Positions 7,329-15,940 of a DNA stretch of 64,000 nucleotides are shown here, piece after piece (the stretch's first letter is position 1; the number at the start of each line of letters is the position of its first letter). A program made the translations under genes and the position numbers. The stretch spans positions 87,295 through 151,294 of the forward strand of contig NZ_BCQE01000011.1 in assembly GCF_001544275.1 (NCBI RefSeq). Reading direction: 5' to 3'. Under the pieces are notes generated by a model. It made no database searches. It saw only the letters and a program-made list of their open reading frames with translations, and was not told the DNA's origin. This DNA is from Enterococcus gallinarum NBRC 100675 (GTDB lineage: Bacteria; Bacillota; Bacilli; Lactobacillales; Enterococcaceae).

Positions 7329-8762
7329 ATGACACAAAAAAATGATTTTACAGAATGGTACATTCAGACCATTCAAAAAGCCGAATTGATGGCTTATTCG
7401 CCAGTTAAAGGATCAATCATCTTCCGTCCTGACGGCTTTGAGTTATGGGAACATATTCAAGAAGAATTTAATCGCTTTTTAAAAGCAGAAGGCATTCGCA
7501 ATGCGTATTTCCCAATGCTGATCCCACAAAGCTTTTTCATGAAAGAAGCGGATCACATTGAAGGATTTGCCCCTGAATTGCCTTGGGTGACAGAAGTCGG
7601 TAATGAAAAATTAGAAGAACCATTAGCATTGCGTCCTACTTCTGAAACCATGATCGGTTCAGCCTTTTCTGATTGGATCAATTCTTACCGTGATCTACCA
7701 TATGAAATCAATCAATGGGCCAATGTTTTTCGTTGGGAAAAGAAAACACTGCCTTTTCTCCGCACTTCTGAATTCTTATGGCAAGAAGGACATACCGCCC
7801 ATGAAGATGAAGCAGATGCAAGAAAACGGACGTTAGGAATTTTGGATGAATATGCACGTCTTTGCGAAGAATTTTTAGCCATTCCAGTGTACAAAGGACA
7901 AAAAACACCTTCTGAACGTTTTGCTGGCGCGGTGGATACCTACTCCATCGAAGCCATGATGAAAGATGGAAAAGCTGTCCAAGCCGGTACGAGCCATTAT
8001 ATGGGGACGAAATTTGCGGAGGCTTTCGATATTACTTATTTATCGAAAGAAAACAAACATACCCATGCACATACAACTTCTTGGGGTGTTTCTACACGTT
8101 TATTAGGCGCATTGATCATGACTCACGGTGATGAAAACGGATTGGTTTTCCCACCAACGATCGCCCCTACGCAAATCGTCTTGATGCCAGTCGGACCTTG
8201 GAAGAAAAATCCTGCCATTTTAGAAAAATTGGAAGAGTTGTTTGCATCTTTCAAAGCCAAAGGTATTCGTGTTCGCTTAGATGATTCTGACAATTCGCCA
8301 GGTTACAAATTTAACGAGTGGGAATTAAAAGGCGCTTGCTTACGAATCGAATGTGGTCCAAGAGATTTAGAAAATGGGCATGTAATGGTCAAAGTGCGTG
8401 ATCTTGCCGAAAAACAAACCGTAGCCTTTGATGACCTTGCTGATTTCGTGGATCAGCAATTGGCTGCGATGACGCCACGTTTGCTTGAAGCAGCTCGTAA
8501 CAGAAACAAAGAGAACGAGTATTACGATATCGAAACACTGGAAGAGTTAAAAGCACATATCGAAACCTGCAAAAAAGAAGATAAAGTCACTGGTTTTGTC
8601 TTAATTGGTTGGGACGGGACAGAAGAAACTGAAGCCAAGATCAAAGAAGAAACTGGCTTTACTACTAGAAATATCCCGTTTGAAGCTCCTATGGAAAAAA
8701 CAGTTGACATCGTTAGCGGGAAACCTGCTAAACACACCGTTTGGATTGCCCGAGCTTACTAA
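7329..8762 (+). CDS. proS: Prolyl-tRNA synthetase, archaeal/eukaryotic-type short form
   Basis: This 477-residue class II synthetase charges tRNA-Pro. Motif 2 and 3 regions are visible (ALRPTSETMIG, FRWEKKTLPFLRTSEFLWQEGHTAH, and the GLVFPPTIAP block). It has the compact archaeal/eukaryotic-type architecture: no editing insertion between motifs 2 and 3, and a C-terminal zinc-binding-like extension ending in Tyr (WIARAY). The usual bacterial-type ProRS is about 565 residues with an INS domain, so this gene is either the sole enzyme or a second one. The ribosome binding site AAGGAGG sits 8 bases before the ATG. Control by the T-box fits induction on proline limitation. Confidence 0.95.
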   Translation: MTQKNDFTEWYIQTIQKAELMAYSPVKGSIIFRPDGFELWEHIQEEFNRFLKAEGIRNAYFPMLIPQSFFMKEADHIEGFAPELPWVTEVGNEKLEEPLALRPTSETMIGSAFSDWINSYRDLPYEINQWANVFRWEKKTLPFLRTSEFLWQEGHTAHEDEADARKRTLGILDEYARLCEEFLAIPVYKGQKTPSERFAGAVDTYSIEAMMKDGKAVQAGTSHYMGTKFAEAFDITYLSKENKHTHAHTTSWGVSTRLLGALIMTHGDENGLVFPPTIAPTQIVLMPVGPWKKNPAILEKLEELFASFKAKGIRVRLDDSDNSPGYKFNEWELKGACLRIECGPRDLENGHVMVKVRDLAEKQTVAFDDLADFVDQQLAAMTPRLLEAARNRNKENEYYDIETLEELKAHIETCKKEDKVTGFVLIGWDGTEETEAKIKEETGFTTRNIPFEAPMEKTVDIVSGKPAKHTVWIARAY

Positions 8763-8810
8763 GCAAAAAGAAAAAAAGCACAACCCGTAAAAAACGGCAT
8801 GTTCACTAAG

Positions 8811-8855
8811 AGAAAAAGCAGCCACAGATCGTAGGATCTGCGGCTGCTTTTTCTT
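8811..8855. terminator. Intrinsic terminator downstream of proS
   Basis: AGAAAAAGCAGCC pairs with GGCTGCTTTTTCT, with the inner stem CAGATC/GATCTG and a GTAG loop. It is symmetric in U and A tracts, so it can also act for the converging lplA transcript. Confidence 0.88.
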
Positions 8856-8919
8856 AGCGTATTTCAGTTATTCTATGAATTTTCGTTGTATCCACATCAT
8901 TTTTTGGTTTGCTGGAAGA

Positions 8920-9924
8920 TCAATAAACTAATTCCAACAAATCCTCAGGGGTAATATTGCCAAAATATTTTTTGACATCAATTTGATCAATCACATCTTT
9001 CAATGCAGATTTATCATAGCGAGTGCCGATAAAAGCTTGTTCAACGTCAGCAATATCTCCTAATCCAAAGAAATCTCCATAAATCTTTGCTTCTGTAATC
9101 TTGCCTTCTTGAACGTTAAAGCGAACTTCGATCGATCCAATTGGAAATCGTTTGCGGCGTTCAATATCAAACGCGGGAGATTTCCCGTAATTCCAATCCC
9201 AATTTCGATAATACTTGTCGGAAATTTCATTGATTTTGACCCAATCTTCCTCAGTCAATGTATAGGTCTTGACTTGGTCGACTGAATCCACACCAAAAAT
9301 CTTCAAAAGAATCTCTTCACGAAACGCTTCGGTTGTCATATCTTGTTTGTCTTTTGGTAAGAAAGGTTTGATATTCGTCACGCGAGAACGAATCGATTTG
9401 ATCCCTTTTGATTCGATTTTATCTTTGCGCACCTTCAGCGCATTGACCACTTCATTAATGTCACTGTCAAACATGATGGTCCCATGAGCAAACATACGAC
9501 CATTGGTGGCGTACATTGCATTACCAGAGAACTTCATATCATCAATGACTAGGTCGTTGCGACCTTTTAATTGTGCCCCTTCTACACCCATTTCATGAAG
9601 CGCCTGAACAATTGGTTTCGTCAATTTTTCGAAATCACGGAATGAATTACCGTCATCCGGCATGATAAAGCTAAAATTCAAGTTTCCAAAATCATGATAG
9701 ACAGCCCCACCGCCACTAAAACGGCGAACCACATGGATTCCATGAGCATCGACATAGTCTTTATTGATTTCTTCGATCGTATTTTGATTTCGTCCAATAA
9801 TAATCGACGGCTCATTGATATAAAACAGCAGGATCGGTTCATCCACCTTCATTTCCTGCAGCAAAAAGATCTCAATGGCTAGGTTGATTCTTGGGTCGTT
9901 GTTTTCATTTGGTACAAAAAGCAT
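8920..9924 (-). CDS. lplA: Lipoate-protein ligase A
   Basis: This 334-residue protein matches LplA/LplJ, which activates lipoate with ATP and attaches it to E2 and GcvH lipoyl domains. Family blocks are seen in order: EPSIIIGRNQNTIEEIN, VVRRFSGGGAVYHDFGNLNFSF, LKGRNDLVIDDMKFSGNAMY (with the catalytic Lys) and AHGTIMFDSD, then the C-terminal accessory domain (from about residue 250). It is followed on the same strand by no close gene, and is 19 bases downstream of the MBL-hydrolase gene. The pairing is also seen in B. subtilis (yhfI-lplJ). Confidence 0.95.
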   Translation of the reverse strand: MLFVPNENNDPRINLAIEIFLLQEMKVDEPILLFYINEPSIIIGRNQNTIEEINKDYVDAHGIHVVRRFSGGGAVYHDFGNLNFSFIMPDDGNSFRDFEKLTKPIVQALHEMGVEGAQLKGRNDLVIDDMKFSGNAMYATNGRMFAHGTIMFDSDINEVVNALKVRKDKIESKGIKSIRSRVTNIKPFLPKDKQDMTTEAFREEILLKIFGVDSVDQVKTYTLTEEDWVKINEISDKYYRNWDWNYGKSPAFDIERRKRFPIGSIEVRFNVQEGKITEAKIYGDFFGLGDIADVEQAFIGTRYDKSALKDVIDQIDVKKYFGNITPEDLLELVY

Positions 9925-9943
9925 CTGCTACTCCTCCTCGGGT

Positions 9944-10681
9944 TTAAATCTCAAAGATTTTTTGAACTGCTGCCAATTCAACCGGTATCCCGTTGGCCGC
10001 CGCTGCTGCCTCTTCTTTCAGTTGCTCCAGATCGCCATGCTGTGGCAGATGAGTCAAAACCAGTTTTTTGACCTTCGCTGCGGCAGCAATTTCTCCGGAC
10101 TCTTGAGAAGTAAAATGAGCTTTGTGTCGTTCATTCCCTGCAAAGAGGTAGGTATCTGCTAAAAATAAGTCGGCATCTTTGGCAAAATCGACAAAACTTT
10201 CTAAGTAGCCGGAATCGCCTGTGAATACAAATATTTTACCTGTACTATTCTCCACAAAGCGCATGGCATAACAAGTTACAGGATGAATCGTCTTCATAAA
10301 TGTAACAGAAAACGGTCCCAATTCCAACTGTTTTGTTTGTAAATAATCATGCCCTTCTGTAATTCCCGCCATGGTCAACTCATTGAAATGAATACTGTCT
10401 TCTCCATGCCCATAGATAGGCAATACGTTCCGCTCTGCTTGCTTAGGAAATAGCTGCCAATAATACTGCAAGACACCCAGATCTGCGATATGATCATGAT
10501 GGTAATGACTCAAAATCACTGCATCCAATGCTAACGGATCCAAAATTTTTTCCAATTGAATCAGTGTCGTGCTGCCAGCATCCAGCAACAAATGATATCC
10601 CTCGGACTCTAATAAATAGCCAGTAGTTCCCTCACCCTTATAGGGATATGCGCCTAAACATCCTAAAACTGTTAGTTTCAT
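9944..10681 (-). CDS. MBL-fold metallo-hydrolase, YhfI-like
   Basis: This 245-residue protein carries the metallo-beta-lactamase metal-binding motif SHYHHDH (HxHxDH) at about residues 59-65, plus LLLDAGST, a conserved His in TIHPVTCYAMRF, GDSGY and a C-terminal LTHLPQHGD. The fold resembles the RNase Z/YhfI group of hydrolases acting on phosphodiester or related substrates. The substrate is unknown. It lies just upstream of lplA and probably shares its transcript. Confidence 0.85.
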   Translation of the reverse strand: MKLTVLGCLGAYPYKGEGTTGYLLESEGYHLLLDAGSTTLIQLEKILDPLALDAVILSHYHHDHIADLGVLQYYWQLFPKQAERNVLPIYGHGEDSIHFNELTMAGITEGHDYLQTKQLELGPFSVTFMKTIHPVTCYAMRFVENSTGKIFVFTGDSGYLESFVDFAKDADLFLADTYLFAGNERHKAHFTSQESGEIAAAAKVKKLVLTHLPQHGDLEQLKEEAAAAANGIPVELAAVQKIFEI

Positions 10682-10861
10682 ACTTCCGCCTCCTTGTCTC
10701 TATGCTATCACAAAAGCATTGGATTACTCAAAAATAAACAGCAAAAACGGCTGCGACAACCGGAGCTCATTAGCAAAAGAAATCGATGATTTTCTCTCTC
10801 ATTGCTGCATTGAGTCACCTAACGTCACAACCGTGGATCATATCTTTACAAAAGGCGTTCT

Positions 10862-11623
10862 TTAGCTAAGAACTCGATCATTTTCTTTTTCAATCAACGC
10901 TTGATAAAAAGCGGCATTCGCAGTGTTTGCGTAGGCCAGCGCCCAAAATAGACCGATAACAAAAGCAAACAAACCTAAAACCATCCATCCTAATAAAGAA
11001 ATCTGCAGCAAAATATACTGACCGATATGATTCTTCATTAAATGCCAAGCCTCTTTTATCGCTTGCAGCGTCGTCATTTCTGGATGGTCGTATCGTACAT
11101 AGATCGCAAACTGAAATAATCCGCTTATGATCTGGGAGACAAATAAGAAAAGGACCACAGAAATAAGAAAACTGATGATGAAGGAAATCGACGAACGGAA
11201 GAGACTCCAGTCAACAGTGATCCGACTGTTGACATTCAAGACTAAATCAAGGTACTGATTCATTCCGCCAACAACTAAATGGGGTAAAAACGTCACAAAA
11301 CTAATCAGATAATTTACGAGAGCATTCACCAAATTCAGCAATAGAAAAGGTACGTAATAACGCTTGTCATAAACAAGAAAAATATCCGACACATGGATCT
11401 CCCGCTGACGAATCAAGAACAGTGCCATAATATTTAAACTTATCGTCAATGCGAAAAAAACAAAGTATTCCAAAATATAATCAATGATTGTTTCTCGTGT
11501 CTGTTGAAAGGTATGGTTTGTCAATGACAGCACCAAACTGCTGACCATGCTTTGAATGGCTATCGTAGCAATAAAGGCTAAAATATACCGCCCCCACATG
11601 CCCTTTAATGCACGTGATGCCAT
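10862..11623 (-). CDS. DUF975-family integral membrane protein, start region possibly frameshifted
   Basis: This protein of 253 residues from the in-frame ATG has about five or six hydrophobic segments and the N-terminal motif SRALKGMWGRYILAF typical of DUF975 proteins. The ATG at 11623 has no ribosome binding site. Twenty-six bases upstream, an ATG (11647-11649) with GGAG spacing starts another frame: ATG, seven A, then TAGTGAG. With eight A it would read MKKNSEIRSMASRALKG, the usual start of the family. So the gene is either carrying a one-base homopolymer deletion or starts internally. Function unknown; these proteins span the cytoplasmic membrane. Confidence 0.7.
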   Translation of the reverse strand: MASRALKGMWGRYILAFIATIAIQSMVSSLVLSLTNHTFQQTRETIIDYILEYFVFFALTISLNIMALFLIRQREIHVSDIFLVYDKRYYVPFLLLNLVNALVNYLISFVTFLPHLVVGGMNQYLDLVLNVNSRITVDWSLFRSSISFIISFLISVVLFLFVSQIISGLFQFAIYVRYDHPEMTTLQAIKEAWHLMKNHIGQYILLQISLLGWMVLGLFAFVIGLFWALAYANTANAAFYQALIEKENDRVLS

Positions 11624-11661
11624 GGAGCGGATCTCACTATTTTTTTCATCCTCTACTCCTT

Positions 11662-12744
11662 CTAATAGCTTCGTAATTCTTTCACGGTTTTGTCATCTAA
11701 GCGACGAACAACTTCTGTTACTAATTTTACTGTATTTAAGTAGTCATCTTCATGAATGACAGAAGTATGGGAATGCAAGTAGCGTACTGGAACTGTAATT
11801 GCGATCGATGGTACACCATCACGGGTCAGATGCATTTGACCGGCATCAGTTCCCCCACCGGTGATCACTGTATATTGGAAAGGTATCTCTAATTCTTCCG
11901 CAACATTGATCACAAAATTCAAGAGTTTCTTATGAGGAATCATCGATGCATCAAAAATCAAAACTTGCGGCCCCTTGCCCAAGACAGAATCTGCTTCTTT
12001 TGGAGACATTCCTGGCGTATCACCAGCTGTCCCGGTATCAAGAGCAATCGCGATATCTGGATTCACTAGATGCGTACTTGTCCGTGCGCCACGCAATCCT
12101 ACTTCTTCCATTACATCACTGCCAGCAAACAAGCAATTTGGATGCCCTTCAGCAGCCAACGTTTCCAACACACGCAAAGAAACTGCAGTTCCAATACGAT
12201 TATCCCACGCTTTAGCTAGCAAAAACTTACTGTCATTCATCCGTTTGTATTGGATATATGGCGTAATCATATCTCCAGGACGTACGCCCCAATCTTTTGC
12301 TTCTTCCTCGCTAGAAGCACCGATATCAATGAACATGTCTTTGATATCATAAGGCTTGTTGCGAACTTCCGGTGTCAACACATGAGGTGGTTTAGAACCG
12401 ATTACACCATGAACCAATTTGCCAGCTTGCGTTTTGATTTCTACTTCTTGTGCCAGCATCACTTGGCCCCACCAGCCGCCTAATGTTTGAAACTCGATGA
12501 AACCTTTATCGGTGATCTTTGTCACCATAAAGCCAACTTCATCCATATGTCCGGAAATAAAAACTTTAGGTCCGCCGCCATCCCCTACATGTTTAGCAAT
12601 CACGCTTCCTAACCCATCGTAAAAGATATCTTCGGCAAAGTCTTTCGCATATGCTTTGAAGACTTCACGTACTTCTTCTTCATTCCCCGGAACACCACGG
12701 GCAGTTGTCAGATCAATCAGTAATTGCTCTTCTTTTTTATCCAT
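11662..12744 (-). CDS. pepA: M42-family metallopeptidase (glutamyl/deblocking aminopeptidase)
   Basis: This 360-residue protein is an M42 peptidase of the PepA/FrvX group that removes N-terminal residues from peptides in the cytoplasm. Metal ligands are visible in SGHMDEVGFMV, AWDNRIGTAV, DVMEEVGLRGA, IALDTGTAGDTPG and YLHSHTSV; GGGTDAGQ is also typical. The ATG at 12744 is preferred over an upstream in-frame start because GGAG lies 9 bases before it. The DUF975 gene follows closely on the same strand. Confidence 0.93.
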   Translation of the reverse strand: MDKKEEQLLIDLTTARGVPGNEEEVREVFKAYAKDFAEDIFYDGLGSVIAKHVGDGGGPKVFISGHMDEVGFMVTKITDKGFIEFQTLGGWWGQVMLAQEVEIKTQAGKLVHGVIGSKPPHVLTPEVRNKPYDIKDMFIDIGASSEEEAKDWGVRPGDMITPYIQYKRMNDSKFLLAKAWDNRIGTAVSLRVLETLAAEGHPNCLFAGSDVMEEVGLRGARTSTHLVNPDIAIALDTGTAGDTPGMSPKEADSVLGKGPQVLIFDASMIPHKKLLNFVINVAEELEIPFQYTVITGGGTDAGQMHLTRDGVPSIAITVPVRYLHSHTSVIHEDDYLNTVKLVTEVVRRLDDKTVKELRSY

Positions 12745-12831
12745 CCTATCTACTCCTCTACTCATTTATCCCTTAAATTATACCATTCCTCGTGTCTTGT
12801 ACCAGCTCAAAATTGAAAAAAATCTGACAAC

Positions 12832-14889
12832 TTACTCTTCAATGATCCGCAAGCATAACTTAACTGTAATCAAATAAGCAATGAAGAATACGACGGCTGC
12901 GACACCTGCAAACAGATGTGCCACCCAATACCCTGGACTCACAATGATTTGCGTCAGCGTGTTGATTGCGAATGCGGCATGTAAAATCGCGAGTAATGTA
13001 CCTGGCATGAAAACCCAAAAATTCTGCCAGTAGACGATCGAACGAATTTCTTTTTTGCTATAACCGAGTGTACGCAATAAACGATAATTTCTTTTTTCCC
13101 GCTCCGTATTAGAAAATTGCCGTACAATCAAACTGCTAGACGTAGTGATCAAAACGATCACCCCGACGAATAAAGAAACGAACAAAATAATGCCGCCTTG
13201 TCGCCTCATAGCACGCATATTGAGATAGCGATTCGCCAAGTTTAACCGATATCCGTTGAGATAGTCCTTGGACGCCTGTTTTTTTTCAAAAACCCCTGCT
13301 TGCAGCAAATACTTGATTTGTCCATTTTCTTGCGTGCGTTTATACGAAAACGGATAGGTCCATTCAATCGGTAAACGTTTTTCCACTGCTTGGCTAAGAC
13401 TTTCCTGATCCTCTGTATCAACATTGACATAGGTCAATCGATAGTCAAGTCCTGACATTTCTTGAAAGTCTTTGTCATTGACCACTAACACATTAGGTAA
13501 AGAATAGCGTAAAGAAATATCACCAAAATAATCTTGGTATGTTTTGTCCAAGAGGAATCTTTTCCCGTTTTCTAGAGCAATATTCTTCTGGAAAGTTCTC
13601 AAGTTGTTGGCAATATCATAATTATCATCAAACAAAACAGCTGTCTCTTCTCCTAAAGAAATCTCTGGCGCGTCTGGCACTAATCGCCGAAATGCGTGGT
13701 AATCGGATAAAGAAATCGCATTGACCAAGAACGTTTCCTGACCAGTACTGGTTGGATTGGCTAAATATTTCGCACTGGTCGCTAACGGCACGATACGAAA
13801 AGTGAGCGTCTGCTCCGCGACGACCTGACTCTGATTTTCCTGAATCACTTGTTTTAACTCTTCTGCATTTTCTGCTGCGACTTGAAAATCGACGGGATAA
13901 TCACGATTGGTCGCCTGATAATTCAAGGAAATCACTCCCATTGTGCCACCAATCAAAGAAATCGCGATCGCAGTAATGATCGTCAGTAATGAAAAACTTT
14001 TCCACGTCCGCTGCAAATAAGCCCGGATATTGTTGAATGCAATCAAGCGTGTGCCTTTGCTGATTTTTTTGCGAGGGAGCGTTAAGACATGCAACAACAT
14101 TGGTAATGTGCAGTCAAAGAACAAATACGTCGCTGTGATACAGCAAAATAAAATCAGCAATGGGATCCATAAAACAGCAGTATAATCTTCTGTATAATTA
14201 ATATAGCGCTCCAGTGTCGTTCGTAGCGTCAGAGCTAAGTAATAGCCGATCCCTAACAGAAGCAAACCGATGATCCCCATTGCCATCCGAAATGGGCGAC
14301 ACTTCATTTTGCTCACTGGCAGTGTATAGTTGTTCTTCATTAGATCGATCAAAGGATTCTGCCAGACAAACAAAACCACTTGACCACTCAAAACTACCAT
14401 GGCAAGTAAGAATACCCACACGGTAGTCAAAATCGAACGAGGCGAATTAAAAAAATGACTAGTGATGGATAGTCCCATCACTCGAATCAAGATCATCGAG
14501 AAAAATTTCGAAAATATAATCCCCATGAAAATGCCCACAACAAGGGAGAAAAGATTTAGCAGGAACGTTTCTCGCAGCAACAGCCAGCTTAACTTCGCTC
14601 TGCGCAAACCCAGGAGCTGATAAACACTGATCTCTTTTTGCCGTTGATTCAAGAAGAAATGATTGGCACTTAGCATAAAAAAAAGCACCACAACAGCAAC
14701 GATCGTACTACCAAAACCTAATACGCCATCGATGCGAATGTCTTGCTGCACTCGTTGAGTCAGCAAACGGTCATTCATCATGGCACTAAATGAATAAAAA
14801 ATCATGACTGCCGTCATCATGCACACAAAGTAAACGACATAATTGCGAAACTGCTGCAAAAAACTGCGCCAGCCAATTTTATAGAGCAT
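12832..14889 (-). CDS. Bce-type ABC transporter permease (FtsX-like)
   Basis: This 685-residue permease begins MLYKIGWRSFLQQFRNY and has about ten membrane spans. An FtsX domain occupies the first 310 residues, a large extracytoplasmic region roughly residues 335-585, and a second FtsX domain the C-terminus. That big loop between spans 7 and 8 is the hallmark of BceB/VraG permeases, which sense and remove cell-wall-active peptides such as bacitracin. The start at 14889 overlaps the ATPase gene end by 11 bases. No BceRS-type two-component genes adjoin, so its control must come from elsewhere. The ligand cannot be predicted. Confidence 0.88.
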   Translation of the reverse strand: MLYKIGWRSFLQQFRNYVVYFVCMMTAVMIFYSFSAMMNDRLLTQRVQQDIRIDGVLGFGSTIVAVVVLFFMLSANHFFLNQRQKEISVYQLLGLRRAKLSWLLLRETFLLNLFSLVVGIFMGIIFSKFFSMILIRVMGLSITSHFFNSPRSILTTVWVFLLAMVVLSGQVVLFVWQNPLIDLMKNNYTLPVSKMKCRPFRMAMGIIGLLLLGIGYYLALTLRTTLERYINYTEDYTAVLWIPLLILFCCITATYLFFDCTLPMLLHVLTLPRKKISKGTRLIAFNNIRAYLQRTWKSFSLLTIITAIAISLIGGTMGVISLNYQATNRDYPVDFQVAAENAEELKQVIQENQSQVVAEQTLTFRIVPLATSAKYLANPTSTGQETFLVNAISLSDYHAFRRLVPDAPEISLGEETAVLFDDNYDIANNLRTFQKNIALENGKRFLLDKTYQDYFGDISLRYSLPNVLVVNDKDFQEMSGLDYRLTYVNVDTEDQESLSQAVEKRLPIEWTYPFSYKRTQENGQIKYLLQAGVFEKKQASKDYLNGYRLNLANRYLNMRAMRRQGGIILFVSLFVGVIVLITTSSSLIVRQFSNTEREKRNYRLLRTLGYSKKEIRSIVYWQNFWVFMPGTLLAILHAAFAINTLTQIIVSPGYWVAHLFAGVAAVVFFIAYLITVKLCLRIIEE

Positions 14890-15643
14890 GACGATCCCCG
14901 CCTCCAATCGTCGCTTGCATATCGATGATTTTTTCGAAAAATTCTTTGCGGGAACCTTTTTTGACTACCTCTGCAAAAAAGACACCATCTCTAATAAACA
15001 AAATCCGATTGCAATAACTTGCAGTGAAAGGATCATGGGTCACCATGAGAATCGTCATATCTTCTTGCAGATTGATTTCAGCTAAATAACGCAACAGCTC
15101 TGTCGCCGCTTTTGAGTCTAAGGATCCCGTGGGTTCATCTGCAAACAACACGGAAGGCCGGCTGATGATTGCCCTGGCGGCGGCCACCCGTTGCTTTTGA
15201 CCGACCGATAGTTCTTCTGGGTAGCGGTCTAACAAATGAGCGATTCCCAATAAGTTCGCCAGATGCGCCAAGCGCCGGTCAACTTCACTGACAGAAAGGC
15301 GGTCGATCGCCAGTGGTAAGATAATGTTGTCTTTGGCAGTCAACGTGTCTAGTAAATTAAAATCTTGAAAAATAAAGCCGATTTCTTTCCGGCGAAAATC
15401 GCTTAGCTCATTTTCTGACAAGCGGGTGATCTCTTGTCCTCCGATTGCAACAGAACCTAGACTCGGACGTAGGATGGAGGAAAGGATATTCATCAGTGTC
15501 GTCTTTCCGGCACCACTTGGTCCCATGATTCCCACAAATTCCCCTTGATCAACGGAAAAAGAAAGATTGTCTAGTACTTTGGTTTGATTGAAGCGGGTTC
15601 CATAGGTTTTTGTCAGGTGCTTCACATCGATCATTTTTTTCAT
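14879..15643 (-). CDS. Bce-type ABC transporter ATPase
   Basis: This 254-residue ATPase of the MacB/LolD/BceA class has Walker A GPSGAGKTT (about residue 44), Q-loop FIFQDFN, signature LSVGQKQR, Walker B VLFADEPTGSLD and the switch His in VTHDP. The signature is LSVGQ where most relatives have LSGGQ. The start at 15643 is chosen from AAGGAG seven bases before; the open frame extends further upstream without a matching site. It pairs with the permease that follows. Confidence 0.9.
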   Translation of the reverse strand: MKKMIDVKHLTKTYGTRFNQTKVLDNLSFSVDQGEFVGIMGPSGAGKTTLMNILSSILRPSLGSVAIGGQEITRLSENELSDFRRKEIGFIFQDFNLLDTLTAKDNIILPLAIDRLSVSEVDRRLAHLANLLGIAHLLDRYPEELSVGQKQRVAAARAIISRPSVLFADEPTGSLDSKAATELLRYLAEINLQEDMTILMVTHDPFTASYCNRILFIRDGVFFAEVVKKGSRKEFFEKIIDMQATIGGGDRHAL

Positions 15644-15830
15644 GCAAATTCTCCTTGATCTATTTCTACTTTTCTTCATATTTTCTTTATGGTAGCACAT
15701 TTTCTTCTCTATCGCCCCTGCTTCGTTTTTACACATAAAAATTTTTTACAATTTTTATTCATTTTGTGAAACGTGAAACATGTAAGACCTTGTTATCATC
15801 AAGTTTTTATTGAAAACCGCTTTTGAATAT

Positions 15831-15888
15831 ACACTACATATTGTGCATACTGAATTATTTATCGAATAAAAGCCACTATATATAGTTG
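15831..15888 (+). promoter_or_regulatory. Pair of NrdR boxes upstream of nrdD
   Basis: ACACTACATATTGTGC (15831-15846) and CCACTATATATAGTTG (15873-15888) match the NrdR consensus ACACWATATATWGTGT at 14 and 13 of 16 positions. They are 42 bases apart start to start, four helical turns, as for paired NrdR boxes. They imply repression of nrdD by NrdR-ATP/dATP. The remainder of the 297-base gap before nrdD is AT-rich promoter sequence. Confidence 0.82.
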
Positions 15889-15940
15889 CCGAAAACCATG
15901 TTTTGTTTTATGATATTGGAGAAGATAAGGAGTGATAGTA

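Noticed and set aside
10850..10890. Terminator at the end of the DUF975 gene
   Set aside because: GTTCTT/AAGAAC is short and overlaps the stop with a poor U tract.
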